Part shown: one piece after another, positions 23,195 to 34,238 of the stretch
Position numbering within the stretch: position 1 is the first letter of the stretch
How the letters are laid out: the number at the start of each line of letters is the position of its first letter
Assembly: GCA_038277395.1 (NCBI GenBank)
Contig: CM076194.1
Coordinates: 177,218,467-177,282,466 of the forward strand
Length of the DNA: 64,000 nt
Origin: Dryocosmus kuriphilus
Taxonomy: Eukaryota > Arthropoda > Insecta > Hymenoptera > Cynipidae
Direction: 5' to 3'
The notes under the pieces: generated by a model
The model's database searches: none
Told to the model about the DNA's origin: nothing
Seen by the model: only the letters and a program-made list of their open reading frames with translations
Made by a program: the position numbers and the translations under genes

Positions 23195-23569
23195 AAAATT
23201 TCACGGCGTAGTAAACTGCTTCTCTCCATCATCGGTACTATCCCCGGCATCACCTCCCATCACCAGCCCGCGTTGGGCTCCTCATTGTAAACATGCTGGT
23301 CTAACTTACCGATCTGCTGTCCCTTATCTTCCCTCTCACTTTTCCGAACTCGTCTACTAACCTCTAAACTCTCACTTTCGACTTTCGTTTCAACACTTTT
23401 AGCCTTACAAAAAAACAACTCCCTCACACTACCACTCAACCCTTTCACCACACTCACCTCCCTTATCGCCTTTCAACTCAATCACACCTCCACACACGTC
23501 GCCAAAACCAAAAAAGATAGAACAGAATCAACACGCGTACTTTGCCTTTCGGTACCGGAAACGGAAGCC

Positions 23570-23586
23570 AATATTCATGGTAGGAT
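23570..23586. repeat. LINE target-site duplication, right copy
   Basis: Same 17 bp as 18,088-18,104, at the 5' side of the LINE. Confidence 0.9.
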
Positions 23587-24155
23587 CTGCACTTCTAATT
23601 CAATGAAAAATTTATAGATATTTGAAACCAGCAGTTTAAAATGTTTATCGTTTAAAATATTACGAATGTCAAACAAGAGCTTTATTTTTCAGACGCGGCA
23701 CATAATTCAGGGCACGTGCTTCTTTGCTTAATTTCCAGAAAATATAAATTATTTTGTGTAATTTATAGATTTGTTTTTTTATACGTTTTCAACATGTGTG
23801 TCCTTTGTTCAATTTTTTAAGAAATACGAATTGTTTTGTGTGATTTATAACTATCAGGTGTTCCTTTTTATGATTTTTGGAAAATAAGGATTCTATAGGG
23901 TTATTTATTCATAGACCCTTTTGTGTAGAATGTAATATTTGTTTAATTCTGAGAAATACGAACTCATATGTGATTTATAATTTACATGTGCTCTTTTTTC
24001 CGTTTTTTTAGGGAGAAAAATTTTTCTTTATTGACCTTTACAAAAAATATTTACACACATGCACACATGTGAGAAATATTACCGTTTCCCACGCTCATCG
24101 ACTGTGGGCTTTCCCCCTCCAAACATCTATTCAACCCACTCCACATATGGTTTCG

Positions 24156-24163
24156 TATATAAA
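24156..24163 (+). promoter_or_regulatory. TATA box of right arm gene
   Basis: TATATAAA about 150 bases upstream of the ATG at 24,307. The box and the following ~60 bases are conserved with the left arm. Transcription probably starts near the GCAGTCTACATT phrase at 24,177-24,188. Confidence 0.55.
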
Positions 24164-24306
24164 CGCGTACAAACAAGCAGTCTACATTATTTGTATTTTT
24201 ATATCTGAACGAAATCATATCGCAGTCTAATAACGGTGTAGTAGAGGTAGAACCAGCGCAAAACTCTCAGTTTTCAAAGTCAACGGCTACAGAAACGAAG
24301 GATGTG

Positions 24307-25176
24307 ATGACTGAAACTAATATCGCTGTTCCTGGATCGTCAACAAGAAAACGGATCAAACCCAATACTACACCTCTTAAGCAGGTTCTTACTAAGGCAG
24401 CTTTAAAACACTTAGTCCTTCTATCTTGAAACACGATAAAGAGAACATCACAACAATTGATTTTACCTACCATTTATGGACTTAATCAATCATTTTCTAA
24501 ATCAATTCTAATCGGCCTGGAAGTTCAGTCGTATGGAAAATTTCTACCAGTAATTAAACTTATGAACAGGGCAGGTAGTGGACTTACCTTTGACTCTGAA
24601 ACCTGGTCAAAACTGCAACAACATAAGGATATAATAGAGGCATACTTTTCTTTTGGAGATTCACCTTTATATCTACGAACTATTCAGCTGGGAAGATACC
24701 GACTAGTTTTCACGACTGCTCAGGGGCCCAAAGCGATACTCTTCACGGACATCAAAAATGACGACCCTGACAATGACGCACAGCATGGTGAGGTTAGTGT
24801 GGAAAAGACAAAGATGTATACCGTAGAAGTTGTTCTACAAAAACCGACTTTCGATGGTCTGAAAAATGTAATTGTGTGTGTCGACGAACGCTTTAGAAGA
24901 ATTGAACGATAGATAAAAAATGTTGAATTGTGCAAGGATCTATTAATTGAAACCATTGTCAACTATATAATTTCGGAAAAAATAAACGCACCGAATGAGG
25001 ATTTAATCCGACATATAATTAAATTTAAATTTGCGTATATTTAAAACCAGGTGCAAGTTAAACTAGAGAAAAGTTTCGTCGAGTTATACTTTGAAATGGT
25101 ATTTTTAGAACTTACATCTATCTTAATCTCATACATTACAAGGGAAGTGGAACTTGTTCTGTCTACACGCACTTGA
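24307..25176 (+). pseudogene. Palindrome arm gene, right copy (unknown 289-residue protein with stops)
   Basis: The first in-frame ATG is at 24,307 (MTETNIAVPGSS) and the frame ends at TGA 25,174-25,176, giving a 289-codon gene. The in-frame stops are in the LLS-NTIKR region (about 24,427), after RRFRRIER-like residues (about 24,910) and after KFAYI (about 25,042). Each is a single-base change relative to the left copy. The order is a basic Thr/Lys-rich N-terminus, a hydrophobic section with GLNQSFSKS, then LTFDSETW and YLRTIQLGRYRLVF, an acidic segment DIKNDDPDND, then VVLQKPTFDGLKNVIVCVD and a helical C-terminus. I do not recognise the family. No signal peptide or membrane segment is seen. 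It points outward toward the terminus at 25,895 and uses the TATA box at 24,156. Confidence 0.65.
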
Positions 25177-25574
25177 ATATGAAAATGTATTTTGACCTTT
25201 GAGCAGTTTTTTTTTGGAATTTAAATAAATAATGAAAAACAAATATAGTATTATAATTCTTACCTGTCACTTAAGATATTTTAAGTTAATTTTTAGTCTT
25301 AGTAAAATAATTCTTACATGTCACTTAAGATATTTTAAGATAATTATTTTTAGTCTTAATTAGTAAATTAAGTAGTATACATACTGTTAAGTACTTACAT
25401 TATTACTTATGTAAATTAACATAGCATTTTAAGTAGTTCTCTCCCCTTACAGCTAAGTTTTGTCCTCTCAAAAAATCATAACCCCTCTCTACTCCCCTGG
25501 GAACCATCCCTGATACAGCTATCCCCTCCACATCAATTTGACAACTCTCATTATCCAAAAAAAAAAACCACACT

Positions 25575-25835
25575 CACTCGTTTTCAGTTACTCGCCACCC
25601 TCTCGACCAATCAAAGGAGACCACACCCCTTTCACAACCCCCTACTACTCGTTATTAGGCATAGTCATTAACCAATCAGGGAGGTCACACCCCTTAATTA
25701 CCCCCTCTCCTCTCTACGTACCGCCATACGTCGACCTATCAGAGAGAGGCCACGTCCACTCATTACCACCACTGCTTCCCCTAGGCTCCGCCCTCGACCA
25801 ATCAGAGGCCGTCCTATCGCTCGGATTATCTGCTA
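25575..25835. promoter_or_regulatory. Tandem CCAAT/GC-box repeats near right terminus
   Basis: Mirror of 955-1,225. CCAATCA or CCTATCA cores lie at about 25,606, 25,672, 25,735 and 25,798, each followed by a GGCCAC/GGTCAC-type box. They lie between the arm gene and the outer end. Confidence 0.5.
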
Positions 25836-25895
25836 TCGGTCAAAGTTAAATACTCATTATTAATTACACGAAGTTATGAAAACGCCACATAATAT

Positions 25896-27118
25896 TAATA
25901 TTATCGATAAATAAGTAATGAAACATCATAATAATTCAAGATTAATTTGATTTATAACAATTTTAAATAATAATGTAATAATAAACTTTAAAAAATAAAT
26001 AAATAATTTTTTTTAAAACGCTTTTATTTAAAAAATAAAGAATTGAAATAACTCATTAAAATTAAAAAATCTGCCCGTTTCGGGGGACATTCCCATCGCG
26101 TGCTGCGCGCGCCGCGCCTCGCGTGAAGTATGAGCGCGCCTAAGGCGCGCGTCTTTTGGAACTCGCCCTCGATACGTTATCTACCTCGCGCTATGCGCTC
26201 GGTGTTTGTACATCCCCTGGTACATTTGTACGTGCGGACCTTTTAAAATTAAAGATCGCACTGTTGACCAGTAAAATTAGTAATTTTCCAATTTTTGTCA
26301 AAGCTGTTTCGACTTTAACAAATACATTCCCATCACTTGTCTCGCGCTTCGTACTCGAATAAAGTTTGTCCAAAATGTGGCATTTCTTTCGCAGTTTGAG
26401 TGAAAATAAAACTTTTTTATTTTTAGTAGCATTTTTCACAATCAAAAAAAAAACTATGAGTGCTATGAAAAAATTGACTGAAGCAAATATGTAAAACTTT
26501 TCGAGGTGAATAATTTCTCTCCTGGACAAATATCACACTTCGCATAGTTTCAACGCAAAAATTGAACTCATGATTATTAATAACACCTTTCACGATTAAA
26601 ACCAAAGACATATGTTTTCAAAAAAAAAGTATAAAGAAAATTTGTAGACCTATTTGAAATAAGCAACTACGCTTCTTAAAATTTTTCTCGCATCTCGCAT
26701 AGCTCGGTGGGAAAATTGAATTCTTGATTTTTATTAATAACATTGTTGAACACTGAAACAAACAAAAAAAATCTGCCCGCTTGGCGGGCACATTCTCATC
26801 GCGCTCCGATATATTTAAAATATATCCGATATATATTTTTAAAAAATGTTGAAACTTTAATTTTAATAAAAATTACAAAAGAAATTATTTTACTTAAGGC
26901 TCTATCGCCCTTGGGAAATACATTCCCATCACGACCCACGCGCTTCGCGCTCGACAATTAATTTTTTTTTAATCCATTGTAGATTAGTAAAGTTTCTTGT
27001 GATTTTCTAAATTTTCACAATGCACGTTTTCTATTCCTAAAAGTAAAGCAACGAGTATTATAAATAAAATTTGTAGCTCTTTCCAAGGTGAACAATTCTG
27101 CTCGTTCATATTTTCTCA
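25896..27118. repeat. Degraded fragment of the palindrome repeat family
   Basis: Outside the right terminus, after an AT-rich 150 bp, are GC-rich palindromic motifs (about 26,068-26,150, 26,185, 26,335, 26,775 and 26,935) and diverged ~125-bp monomers (26,380-26,760). It resembles 6,980-7,680 and 5,450-5,950. It continues, after the mariner, at 28,451. No gene. Confidence 0.6.
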
Positions 27119-27120
27119 TA

Positions 27121-28450
27121 CGAGGCACGTCCAGAAAGTAAGTGTACTCAATTTATGTAGGCTTCGAAAAAAATTTATTAAAACAAAAACATAGTTGGTT
27201 ACACTTGTACATATGTAAGTTATTTTTCGACACAGTCACCATCCCTCTCGATGCAAGTGATGAGCCGCGGGATCAATTTTTTGATGCCTGCCTCGAAGAA
27301 GTCTCCTGCCAGCTCTTTCGCCCGCTTCTCCACCTCTCCCTTCACCTCCTTGTCGGTCGAAAACTTCTTTTCACCCATGTGCACCTTCAGGGAAGTGAAG
27401 AGATGGAAATCTGAAGTGGCCAGGTTAGGGGAATACGGGGGGTGGTTCAAAACATCCATCCAAAAGAGTCCAGGAGTTGCTTCGTGGCGTTGGCCGTGTG
27501 AGGCTTCGCATTGTCATGCAGCAGGCAGACTCCCTTTGTCAGCATGCCCGTCCTTTTATTCTGAATCGCCCTTTTCAATTTTTTCAGCGTCTCACAGTAT
27601 CTTGCCGTGTTGATGGTCTCCCCGTGAGGCAGGTATTCAATCAAAATTATGCCTTTATGGTCCCAAAACACGGATGCCATGATTTTTTTTGGCTGAAATT
27701 GTGGTTTTGAATTTCTTGGCGGAGGGTGACAAGGTGTGGCGCCATTGTTGAGACTGCCTCTTAGTTTCAGGCGTGTAGTGGGCAAACCAAGTTTCGTCTC
27801 CAGTAACAATAGACTAGAGAAAATCATCGCCTTCGCGTTCGTAGCGCTCCAAAAGCTCTTTGGAGCTCTGCGCTCGATTCAACTTGTGCTGTTCTGTCAG
27901 CTGTTTTGGGACACCTCGCAGACAATTTCCGATATCCGAGAGTTTCTGTGATTGTTTCCTGTAACAGGGATCTGGAGATTTGCGGAAAAATCGCAGAAAA
28001 ATTATCTAACGTCAATCTGCGATCGTCACGGACCGCACTCTCGATTTTTTCCACAAGTTCGTCAGTCACAATTGAAGGTCTTCCGCTCCTCTGATTGTCA
28101 TGCACGGAAGTACGGCCATTTTTAAATTAGCGACCCCACTTGTACACAGTCGTACGATTCATAGCTCCATTACCGTAAACAGTTTTCACCTCACTATAAA
28201 TCTCAACTGGAGCTTTTCCCTTCACAACGAGGTAGCGAATGACGGCGCGAATTTCGCATTAGGCGGGAGATACGATCGACATTTTCCGCGAGAGATGCTA
28301 CTGCGTCAAGAGTTTTCAACACACTAACCTCGGATTGGTCTCGTTTTGAAGGGGAGGGTTCAGGCTACGCGGCAGTGTTGCCAACATGTCAAAAAAGTAT
28401 TCCCTACAGCTGTGAGAGTACCAGTGCACTTATTTTCTGCACGTGCCTCG
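27121..28450 (-). mobile_element. Mariner-type transposon, full length but decayed (1,330 bp)
   Basis: Terminal inverted repeats of about 28 bp begin CGAGGCACGT at both ends, with a few mismatches further in. The element is flanked by TA at 27,119-27,120 and 28,451-28,452. A related uninterrupted repeat at about 6,805-6,840 (reverse complement TTTTCTCATATCTTGCAC) shows the empty site. The length is normal for mariner. Confidence 0.92.
27220..28285 (-). pseudogene. Mariner transposase, full extent with frameshifts and stops
   Basis: DD34D-type cut-and-paste transposase. On the minus strand, N-terminal helix-turn-helix sequence (about 28,285-28,105) leads to the linker RSGRPSIVTDE (28,095) and the second helix-turn-helix with DDRRLTLDNFSAIFPQISRS. 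The catalytic region follows (27,827-27,447), with the phrase VFWDHKGIILIEYLPHGETIN and the second aspartate in LLHDNAKPHTA. The C-terminal hallmark PPYSPNLATSDFHLF (27,445) is in a third frame and runs to 27,220. Frame changes near 27,825 and 27,450 and stops in the N-terminal part make it inactive. The first catalytic aspartate region is damaged (around 27,800, ETKLGLP). The extent matches the ~345 residues usual for the family. Confidence 0.88.
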
Positions 28451-28452
28451 TA

Positions 28453-29119
28453 TCTTGCACAATTTTGCTGAAAAGTGGATATCTTTATATTTAATAACAT
28501 ATTTCACGAATAAAACAAAAACTATTCGACTTTACAAAAAATTATAGAAAACAATTTAGTAGATCTTTTCGAGGTGAACAAATTTTTTTATTATCATTTC
28601 TTTCGTATCCTACACAGTTTGGCGGGAAATTTGAATTTCTGGTTTTTTAATAGCGTCTTCTCGATTAAAAACAAAACCGTGCATTTGACCAAAAAACGGT
28701 TAAAACAAAATTTGTAGATCCTTTGAGTTGAACAACTTTCCTTATTATCATTTTCTTATATCTTGAATATTTTGGCGGGAAACCGCAGTTTTTTATTTTT
28801 AACAACGTTTTCTCGATTAAAACAAAAACCGTGCATTTTATCAAAAAACGGTTCAGACAAAATTTATAGATTTCTTTAAGGCGAATAATTTGGTTATATG
28901 TGTATCTTGTGTATGTCGCATAGTTTAGCCGAAAAATCGATTTTTTGATTTGGTAAAAACCGTTTTTGATAGATAAAACCAGAGCCATTGGTCAAAAACC
29001 GCTGGCTAACAAACTCGTCCTTTCGTTTTACACCTTAAAGAAGTCTGCCGAAGCGCAATGCAATTTGATAAGTCGTTCGAAAGTTATCGCGTCCATAGAC
29101 GACAACGACGACAATGACA
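28453..29119. repeat. Continuation of the ~125-bp monomer repeat and (GAC)n edge
   Basis: Four diverged monomers (28,480-28,990) and the conserved approach to a GAC array at 29,095-29,124, into which the Gypsy element has inserted. The array resumes at 34,234. Confidence 0.6.
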
Positions 29120-29124
29120 ACGAC

Positions 29125-29434
29125 TGAAGTGTGTTAAAAGGAATGCAAAATAACTGAACAAACATTATTTAAACCAAAATTACTAATTTATTTTAAATAA
29201 ATGGAAACTTGGTAACGCGGGCGTGTGTCACGATTGACTGCCCGGCGGGTACTGACTGCTCGAAGAACGACTCCAGAATGGGCCTGATGCCCCTAGTCTG
29301 CAGGGTTGTCTGTCAACCCAAAATGCGTAGTAGCCTGACTAATTACTTACTTACTTATAGACTTGATTCTGGAAAAATGTGTATAAATTTATGAATGATT
29401 AAATTGACTGATTAACAATTATCTGTTCCCTACA
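29125..29434 (-). repeat. Gypsy 3' LTR (310 bp)
   Basis: Closely similar to 33,887-34,233 but lacking about 40 bp near 29,355 (between CTGACTAATTAC and TATAGACTTG). The two LTRs also differ at scattered sites, so the insertion is not recent. Confidence 0.9.
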
Positions 29435-29559
29435 TACACACCCCTGCCAGTGATTGAAGTAACATAAAAGAAAATCACGATAAAGAAAAAAAAAATACAT
29501 ATAAAATTGGACATATATTTGAAGGAGTATTGCCACATGGATTGCTCACATTGCCTGAT

Positions 29560-32500
29560 ACCTTCGGAATGAGTCTTTGGTACTTCTGAAACAAACAAAA
29601 AAAAATGATTCGGTTCATGAAAATCCTACTTGGAGATGGTCGGGGAATCGAACCCGACGTCCTGATCGAGTGGTCGATCTCTTTGGCGCTGAAAGCTCTG
29701 GAAATTCTCCTGGTTGTTTGGAGATAGCAGGATTATTTTCTTGCTGCTGAACCCTCGCTGAATGACGAGCTTTTTGCGTATGTGACTCGTCCTCGTCTGC
29801 TAACATGTATGTTGGTTTAAGACGGTCGATAAAGACCGTGTCATCTCGACCGTTTATCCGAAGATCGACTGTCTTGTCTCCTCTGTTGATGATCTAGTAA
29901 GGTCCTTGATAAGGTTGCTGCAAAGCTCTTTTGGTCGTGTCAAGTCTAAGCCACGCAAATTTACTTGTAGCTAGGTCCTAGAAAAAGAAAGGCGTTTTGT
30001 TTCATGTTGTGTTCCACTTACAGGAAGTTATTGCTGGAAATGTTGTCGAAGCTCTTTGGCAAAATCTGAAGAAGGTTCTCTATTCTCGATTGCTTTGCAG
30101 GAAGCGAGAAATTCTCCAGGAAGTCGCACGGCTTATCCAAACACCAGGTCTGCAGGTGTCGCTGTCAGGTCCTTTCGCCAGGCTGATCGCATTCCCAGCA
30201 TGACAAAAGGCAAAACTTCGGTCCACCTTTCCGTGACGTGGCAACGAATGGCTGCTTTCATTTGCCTGTGAAATCTTTCGACGAGTCCGTTTGCTTGATG
30301 ATGGTAAGCCGTAGTCCTGAAGTGTTTGCTTCCAAGAATGTTGTTTAACTCTTGAAACAACTGCGCTTCAAACTGTCCTCCTTGGTCCGTTGTAATTCTA
30401 AGAGGTGTTCCAAAACGAGCAATCCAACGAGAAAGAAATGTTTTTGCCACTGTCGCTGCTTCGATATTTTCGATTGGGAATGCTTCCGGCCAACTATAAA
30501 AACGATCTACACATGTGAGGCAATAAGTGAATCCTAGATAGCTTGGTAGAGGACCCACGATGTCGATGTGGACATGTTCGAATCTAGAAGATGGTGGCAT
30601 AAATGACCCAATCGGTGACGAAACGTGGCGTGAAATCTTTGCGCGCTGACAATCCATACAAGCACGTGCCCATTTCCTACAATCCACTTTAATAGACGGC
30701 CACACGTAACGCTGAGTTACGAGCTTGACCGTTGCGTTGATACCAGGATGTGAGAGTTGGTGTAGCGAATTGAAAGCTGCTCTGCGGAAGGGCTTTGTGA
30801 CGAAAGGACGTGCTACATTTGAAGAAACTTCAGAATAAGTACTCACAGTTGTTCCAGGCATAGGTACTTGCTTTAGCGTCAAGGATGATTCGGGCTGGAG
30901 GTAGGACTTAACTTCTTCGTCATGGGCCTGCGATTGGGCGAGAGCTTGAAAGTCGATGTCTTCCGCTCCTTCCTCGATTCGCGAAAGTGCATCGGCGATA
31001 ACATTGTCCTTCCTGGAGATGTGCTGTACATCCGTGGTGAACTGGCCGATGAAATCCAGATGCCTAAATTGCCGGGGAGAACATTTATCGGCTTTTTGAC
31101 AAAAAGCGAAGCCTTATGATCGGTGAATACTGTGAACGTTCTGCTTTCAATCATGTGCCTGAAATATTTGACGGCCTTATAAATCGCCAGAAGTTCTCTG
31201 TCATAAGCACCGTACTTCATTTCAGTTGAGCTCAACTTCTTGGAGAAAAATCCCAAAGTCTGCCATTCGTTGTCGATTCGCTGTTGAAGCGCCGCACCGA
31301 TTGCGAAATCCGATGCGTCTGTGAAAATAGCAAGTGGTGCCTCTGGGTCCGGATAGGCCCAGAGAATTACTGAGGCCATACTCTCTTTACACTTTTCAAA
31401 GGCATTGACTTCTGAATCTGTCCAATTCAAAAGAGTCTTTCCTTTGACGTTTCCCTGTAGGAGGTTGTTCAGGGAAGCTTGCAAGGCCGCCGCGTTAGGC
31501 ATGTAACGTCGATTGAGGTTCATGGTACCTAGAAAACGACGGAGTCCTTTCGCCGTCTCCGCGCGATCCCAATTCCTGATGGCTTCAACCTTCTCGGAGC
31601 AAGGGCGGATGCCTTTTGCTGAAACAAGGGAACCCAGAAAATTTACCTCGCTTTCTCCGAAGCGACATTTTGCTGGATTGATGACTACTCCGTAGGCTTT
31701 GAGATAGTCGAACAGTTGCTTAACATGATCCAAGTGTTCCTCTTCGTTTTCGGAAGCCACGAGGATGTCGTCGATGTAGCAGTAGGCGAAATGCAATCCC
31801 TGTAGTACCTCGTCCATGAAGCGTTGGCACGTCTGAGCCGCATTTCGAAGGCCGAAGGACATCATAGGAAATTCAAACAGGCCAAAAGATGTTATGATGG
31901 CAGTCTTCGAAAATATCCTCATCTGCGACGGGTATCTGATTAAAAGCGCGCACCAGATCCACTTTAGAGAAATTTTTCTTGTGTTTTAAAGAAAATGTGC
32001 AATCCTCTATGTGAGGAACCGGATATTTATCTGGAACAGTCCTAGCATTGAGACCTCGATAATTGCCACAAGGTCGCCATTTATCCGCACGTGGTTTCGG
32101 AATCATGTGGAGGGAAGAAGCCCAACTACTTTTTGAGGGGCGCGCGATTTGTAACTGCACATCGTGTCAAATTCCTTTTTTGCACGTCGAAGTGGACCTG
32201 GAGCTAACCTACGAACTTTATTAGTTACCGGCGGTCCTGGCGTAGTTTTTATGTGGTGCTTGGTTTGATGCTTCGTTATAAAAGGAGTTCCGGAAGGTTT
32301 GGTTATTTTCGGGTACTGCATGAGGAGCTAGTGAAAACTGGTTCTTCCGGATACGACGTGTATTCCTAGCACATTTTTATTAGATTCCGCTACGCGTCCT
32401 GGAACGGAGAGTTCAGTCACGCCGTCGACGAGACGTTGATTTTTTATGTCCACAAGTAGACCGTAGTGTGCGAGAAAATCTGCACCGACAATTGGTTTCG

Positions 32501-32850
32501 AAACATCCGTGGCGATGAAACTCCAGGTAAAATCGCGGCGAAGACCGAGTCTTAGTTTGAAATTTACCGAACCGTATGTCGCGATTGTGGATTCGTTTGC
32601 CACGAAGAGTTCATAAGGTGTTTTGTTATGCCGCCCGGAGAGTCTTGATCGAGGAAAAACACACGAGGAATTGAACTTTCGAATCTGTGTCGGTTATGAA
32701 AAGACGGCGAGATTTCGCACAAGGGTCGCTAGCCGCCGTTAGCGACGCTCCGGCTCGTTTCCCGCGTACGCGCAAGGCGTCGTGCACCTTTTTGCATCGG
32801 CACCGAATTTCCTGTGGTACCAAAACTCTTCATTATCCCGAGACTGACTT
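29560..32850 (-). pseudogene. Gypsy pol: protease, reverse transcriptase, RNase H, integrase
   Basis: Polyprotein for particle maturation, DNA synthesis and integration. The start shows RRLFITDTDSKV (near 32,700), the usual lead-in to the aspartic protease, and DFLAHYGLLVD (about 32,480) from its end. Reverse transcriptase follows with WRPCGNYRGLNART and FSKVDLVRAFNQIPV (about 32,060-31,930) and YCYIDDILVA (catalytic aspartates, about 31,770). RNase H has IFTDASDFAIGAAL and VFTDHKA. Integrase (30,882-30,133) has a Cys/His zinc region (LSHPG, CMDCQRAK), HIDIVGPLP, TDQGGQFEAQ and NGLVERFHRQ, the D,D,E catalytic set. A C-terminal tail reads TRSGRRVRFPDHL (29,640). Frame changes near 32,620, 32,330, 31,900, 30,880 and 30,130 disable it. 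Confidence 0.9.
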
Positions 32851-33690
32851 CTGTTATTGTCACGCGACTGACTTCGGCCACGCGAGCGTGAACGCCGACG
32901 ATTGTATCGCGTTTGATGATAGCGATTCCCGGAAGCTGCCGCGATTTCTTGGCGCAAAGAAGCAATAATAGCAGAAGTGGCCTCCGCGATTTGCGCTTTA
33001 AGCATGAGATTAAGACGTTGAAGAATTAATTCTAACGGATCAGCTGTTCGTGGTTGAAAGGTTTCGGCTATGTGTCCAGAGGATGGCGCGATATCCGCGA
33101 TCGAATCGGCCAGTGTGGCCATACCGTCTAAAGTTGCTCCCGTTTGTGAGGCCAGGATCCTTTGGGTGTCTACCGGCAAGCGACCGAGCCAAAGAGGACG
33201 TAGCACGTCGTCCGGCACGACAGTTCCCGCCAAGCTACGCAGATGGCGCAAGAATTGTGAAGGCTTACGATCCCCGATTTCTTCGCGTTCTAACAGGCGA
33301 CGCATTTTATGCTCCTGAGATTCACTGAGACGTTTAATTAATTCACTTTTTAATAAATTGTATTTCCCGGTCGTAGGAGAATCTGTAACGATATCTCTTA
33401 CCTCAGCGGCGTGCTTTGGCTTCCAGATTGCCCGAGACATAATTAAATTTTGTCTCATCACCCGTTATTCCTGCAAGTGCAAATTGATATTCGACTTGCG
33501 AAAACCACATCTGAGGATCATGAGGCTAAAAAGTTGGAACACGAACTGCAATTCGGTTGATCTCTGAAAGCGCAGCAAACGCGTTGATCAGTCCTGCGTT
33601 GCTGAAAATGGCGGTCGTTCCAGCGGACATCGCCGGGCCTGGTGATGTTGCTGTCTGGGTAGTTGTCGTTGGAGACTCGTTCGACATTGT
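32739..33690 (-). pseudogene. Gypsy gag, frameshifted
   Basis: Structural protein of the retrotransposon particle. A methionine near 33,687 starts MSNESPTTTT and leads to FAALSEINRIAVRVP. After frame changes near 33,530 and 33,460 it continues with MSRAIWKPKHAAEVRDI, then PSQFLRHLRSLAG and LWLGRLPVDTQRIL, a capsid-like helical region. The tail is Arg/Ser-rich (RRRSRSRGRSQSRD) and ends with FWYHRKFGADAKRC and CAY, a nucleocapsid-like Cys/His segment. The order and motifs match gag proteins of insect Gypsy elements. Confidence 0.85.
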
Positions 33691-33886
33691 GTCACTCACA
33701 CACACACACTCACAACACAAAAAAAAATGTCAAAAGTTTTTAGGTCCGACGAGAGAGTCACTGGGCAAAAAAAAACTTCGTGCACGAGAGCGTCCTTTCA
33801 CAGCACGCGCGCTTGAGCGTCACTTGATGCACTTGGGTTTTCGGCACTAAAAAAGTCACTACACTCAATCACGTCGTGGTCACCAC

Positions 33887-34233
33887 TGAAGTGGTTTGGG
33901 GGGAATGCAAAATAACTGAGCAAACATTATTTAAACCAAAATTACTAATTTATTTTAAATGAATGGAAACTTGGCAGCGCGGGGGTGTGTCACGGTTGAC
34001 TGCCCGGCGGGTACTGACTGCTCGAAGAACGAGCCCCAGAATGGGCCTGATGCCCCTAGTCTGCAGGGTTGTCTGGCAACCCAAAATGCGTAGTAGCCTG
34101 ACTAATTACATTTAATTTTAATTTCAGATTTAGGTCGTAGATACATCGAAAAATTATAGACTTGATTCTGGAAAAATGTGTATAAATTTATGAATGATTA
34201 AATTGACTGATTAACAATTATCTGTTCCCTACA
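33887..34233 (-). repeat. Gypsy 5' LTR (347 bp)
   Basis: The longer of the two LTRs. The adjacent internal sequence on the minus strand, GTGGTGACCACGACG, is in the position of a tRNA primer-binding site. Confidence 0.9.
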
Positions 34234-34238
34234 ACGAC

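Larger units (their letters stand above)
18105..23569 (-). mobile_element. Near full-length non-LTR retrotransposon (LINE)
   Basis: A 5.46-kb minus-strand insertion with a 17-bp target-site duplication. Read on the minus strand it has a short 5' leader, ORF1 (about 23,194-22,123), ORF2 with apurinic-type endonuclease, reverse transcriptase and a C-terminal Cys/His motif (about 21,914-18,514), and a 3' region of about 400 bp without a clear poly-A tail, ending next to the duplication at 18,104. Both ORFs are interrupted. The GA-rich coding strand explains many long Ser/Leu/Pro-rich antisense frames. The clade cannot be fixed by eye; the endonuclease plus YADD polymerase fits the Jockey/CR1/R1/I group. 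Confidence 0.92.
12375..25895. repeat. Right arm of the giant palindromic element
   Basis: Inverted counterpart of 883-10,645. Without the LINE insertion (18,105-23,569 plus one copy of its target duplication) the arm is about 8.0 kb. It carries the better-preserved arm gene (24,307-25,176), its TATA box, the terminal CCAAT/GC-box array and the central GC-rich island. It lacks the mariner and the extra duplicated module of the left arm. Confidence 0.9.
29125..34233 (-). mobile_element. Gypsy-family LTR retrotransposon, decayed
   Basis: LTRs at 29,125-29,434 and 33,887-34,233 (same orientation, minus-strand TGTAG...CTTCA). The 5-bp target duplication is ACGAC at 29,120-29,124 and 34,234-34,238, inside a GAC repeat. 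On the minus strand the order is 5' LTR (right), gag, protease, reverse transcriptase, RNase H, integrase, 3' LTR (left), the Gypsy (Metaviridae-like) order. No env frame is seen. A purine-rich tract (GGCAGGGGTGTG on the minus strand) lies next to the left LTR as a candidate polypurine tract. Confidence 0.93.

Noticed and set aside
18506..23360. Long Ser/Leu/Pro/Phe-rich plus-strand frames (up to 388 codons)
   Set aside because: They are the antisense of the GA-rich LINE coding strand, which has clear endonuclease and polymerase motifs.
29633..29660. A tRNA T-arm-like sequence (GGTTCGATTCCCCGAC on the minus strand)
   Set aside because: It lies in the Gypsy pol C-terminal reading (TRSGRRVRFPDHL) and has no acceptor, D or anticodon arm around it.
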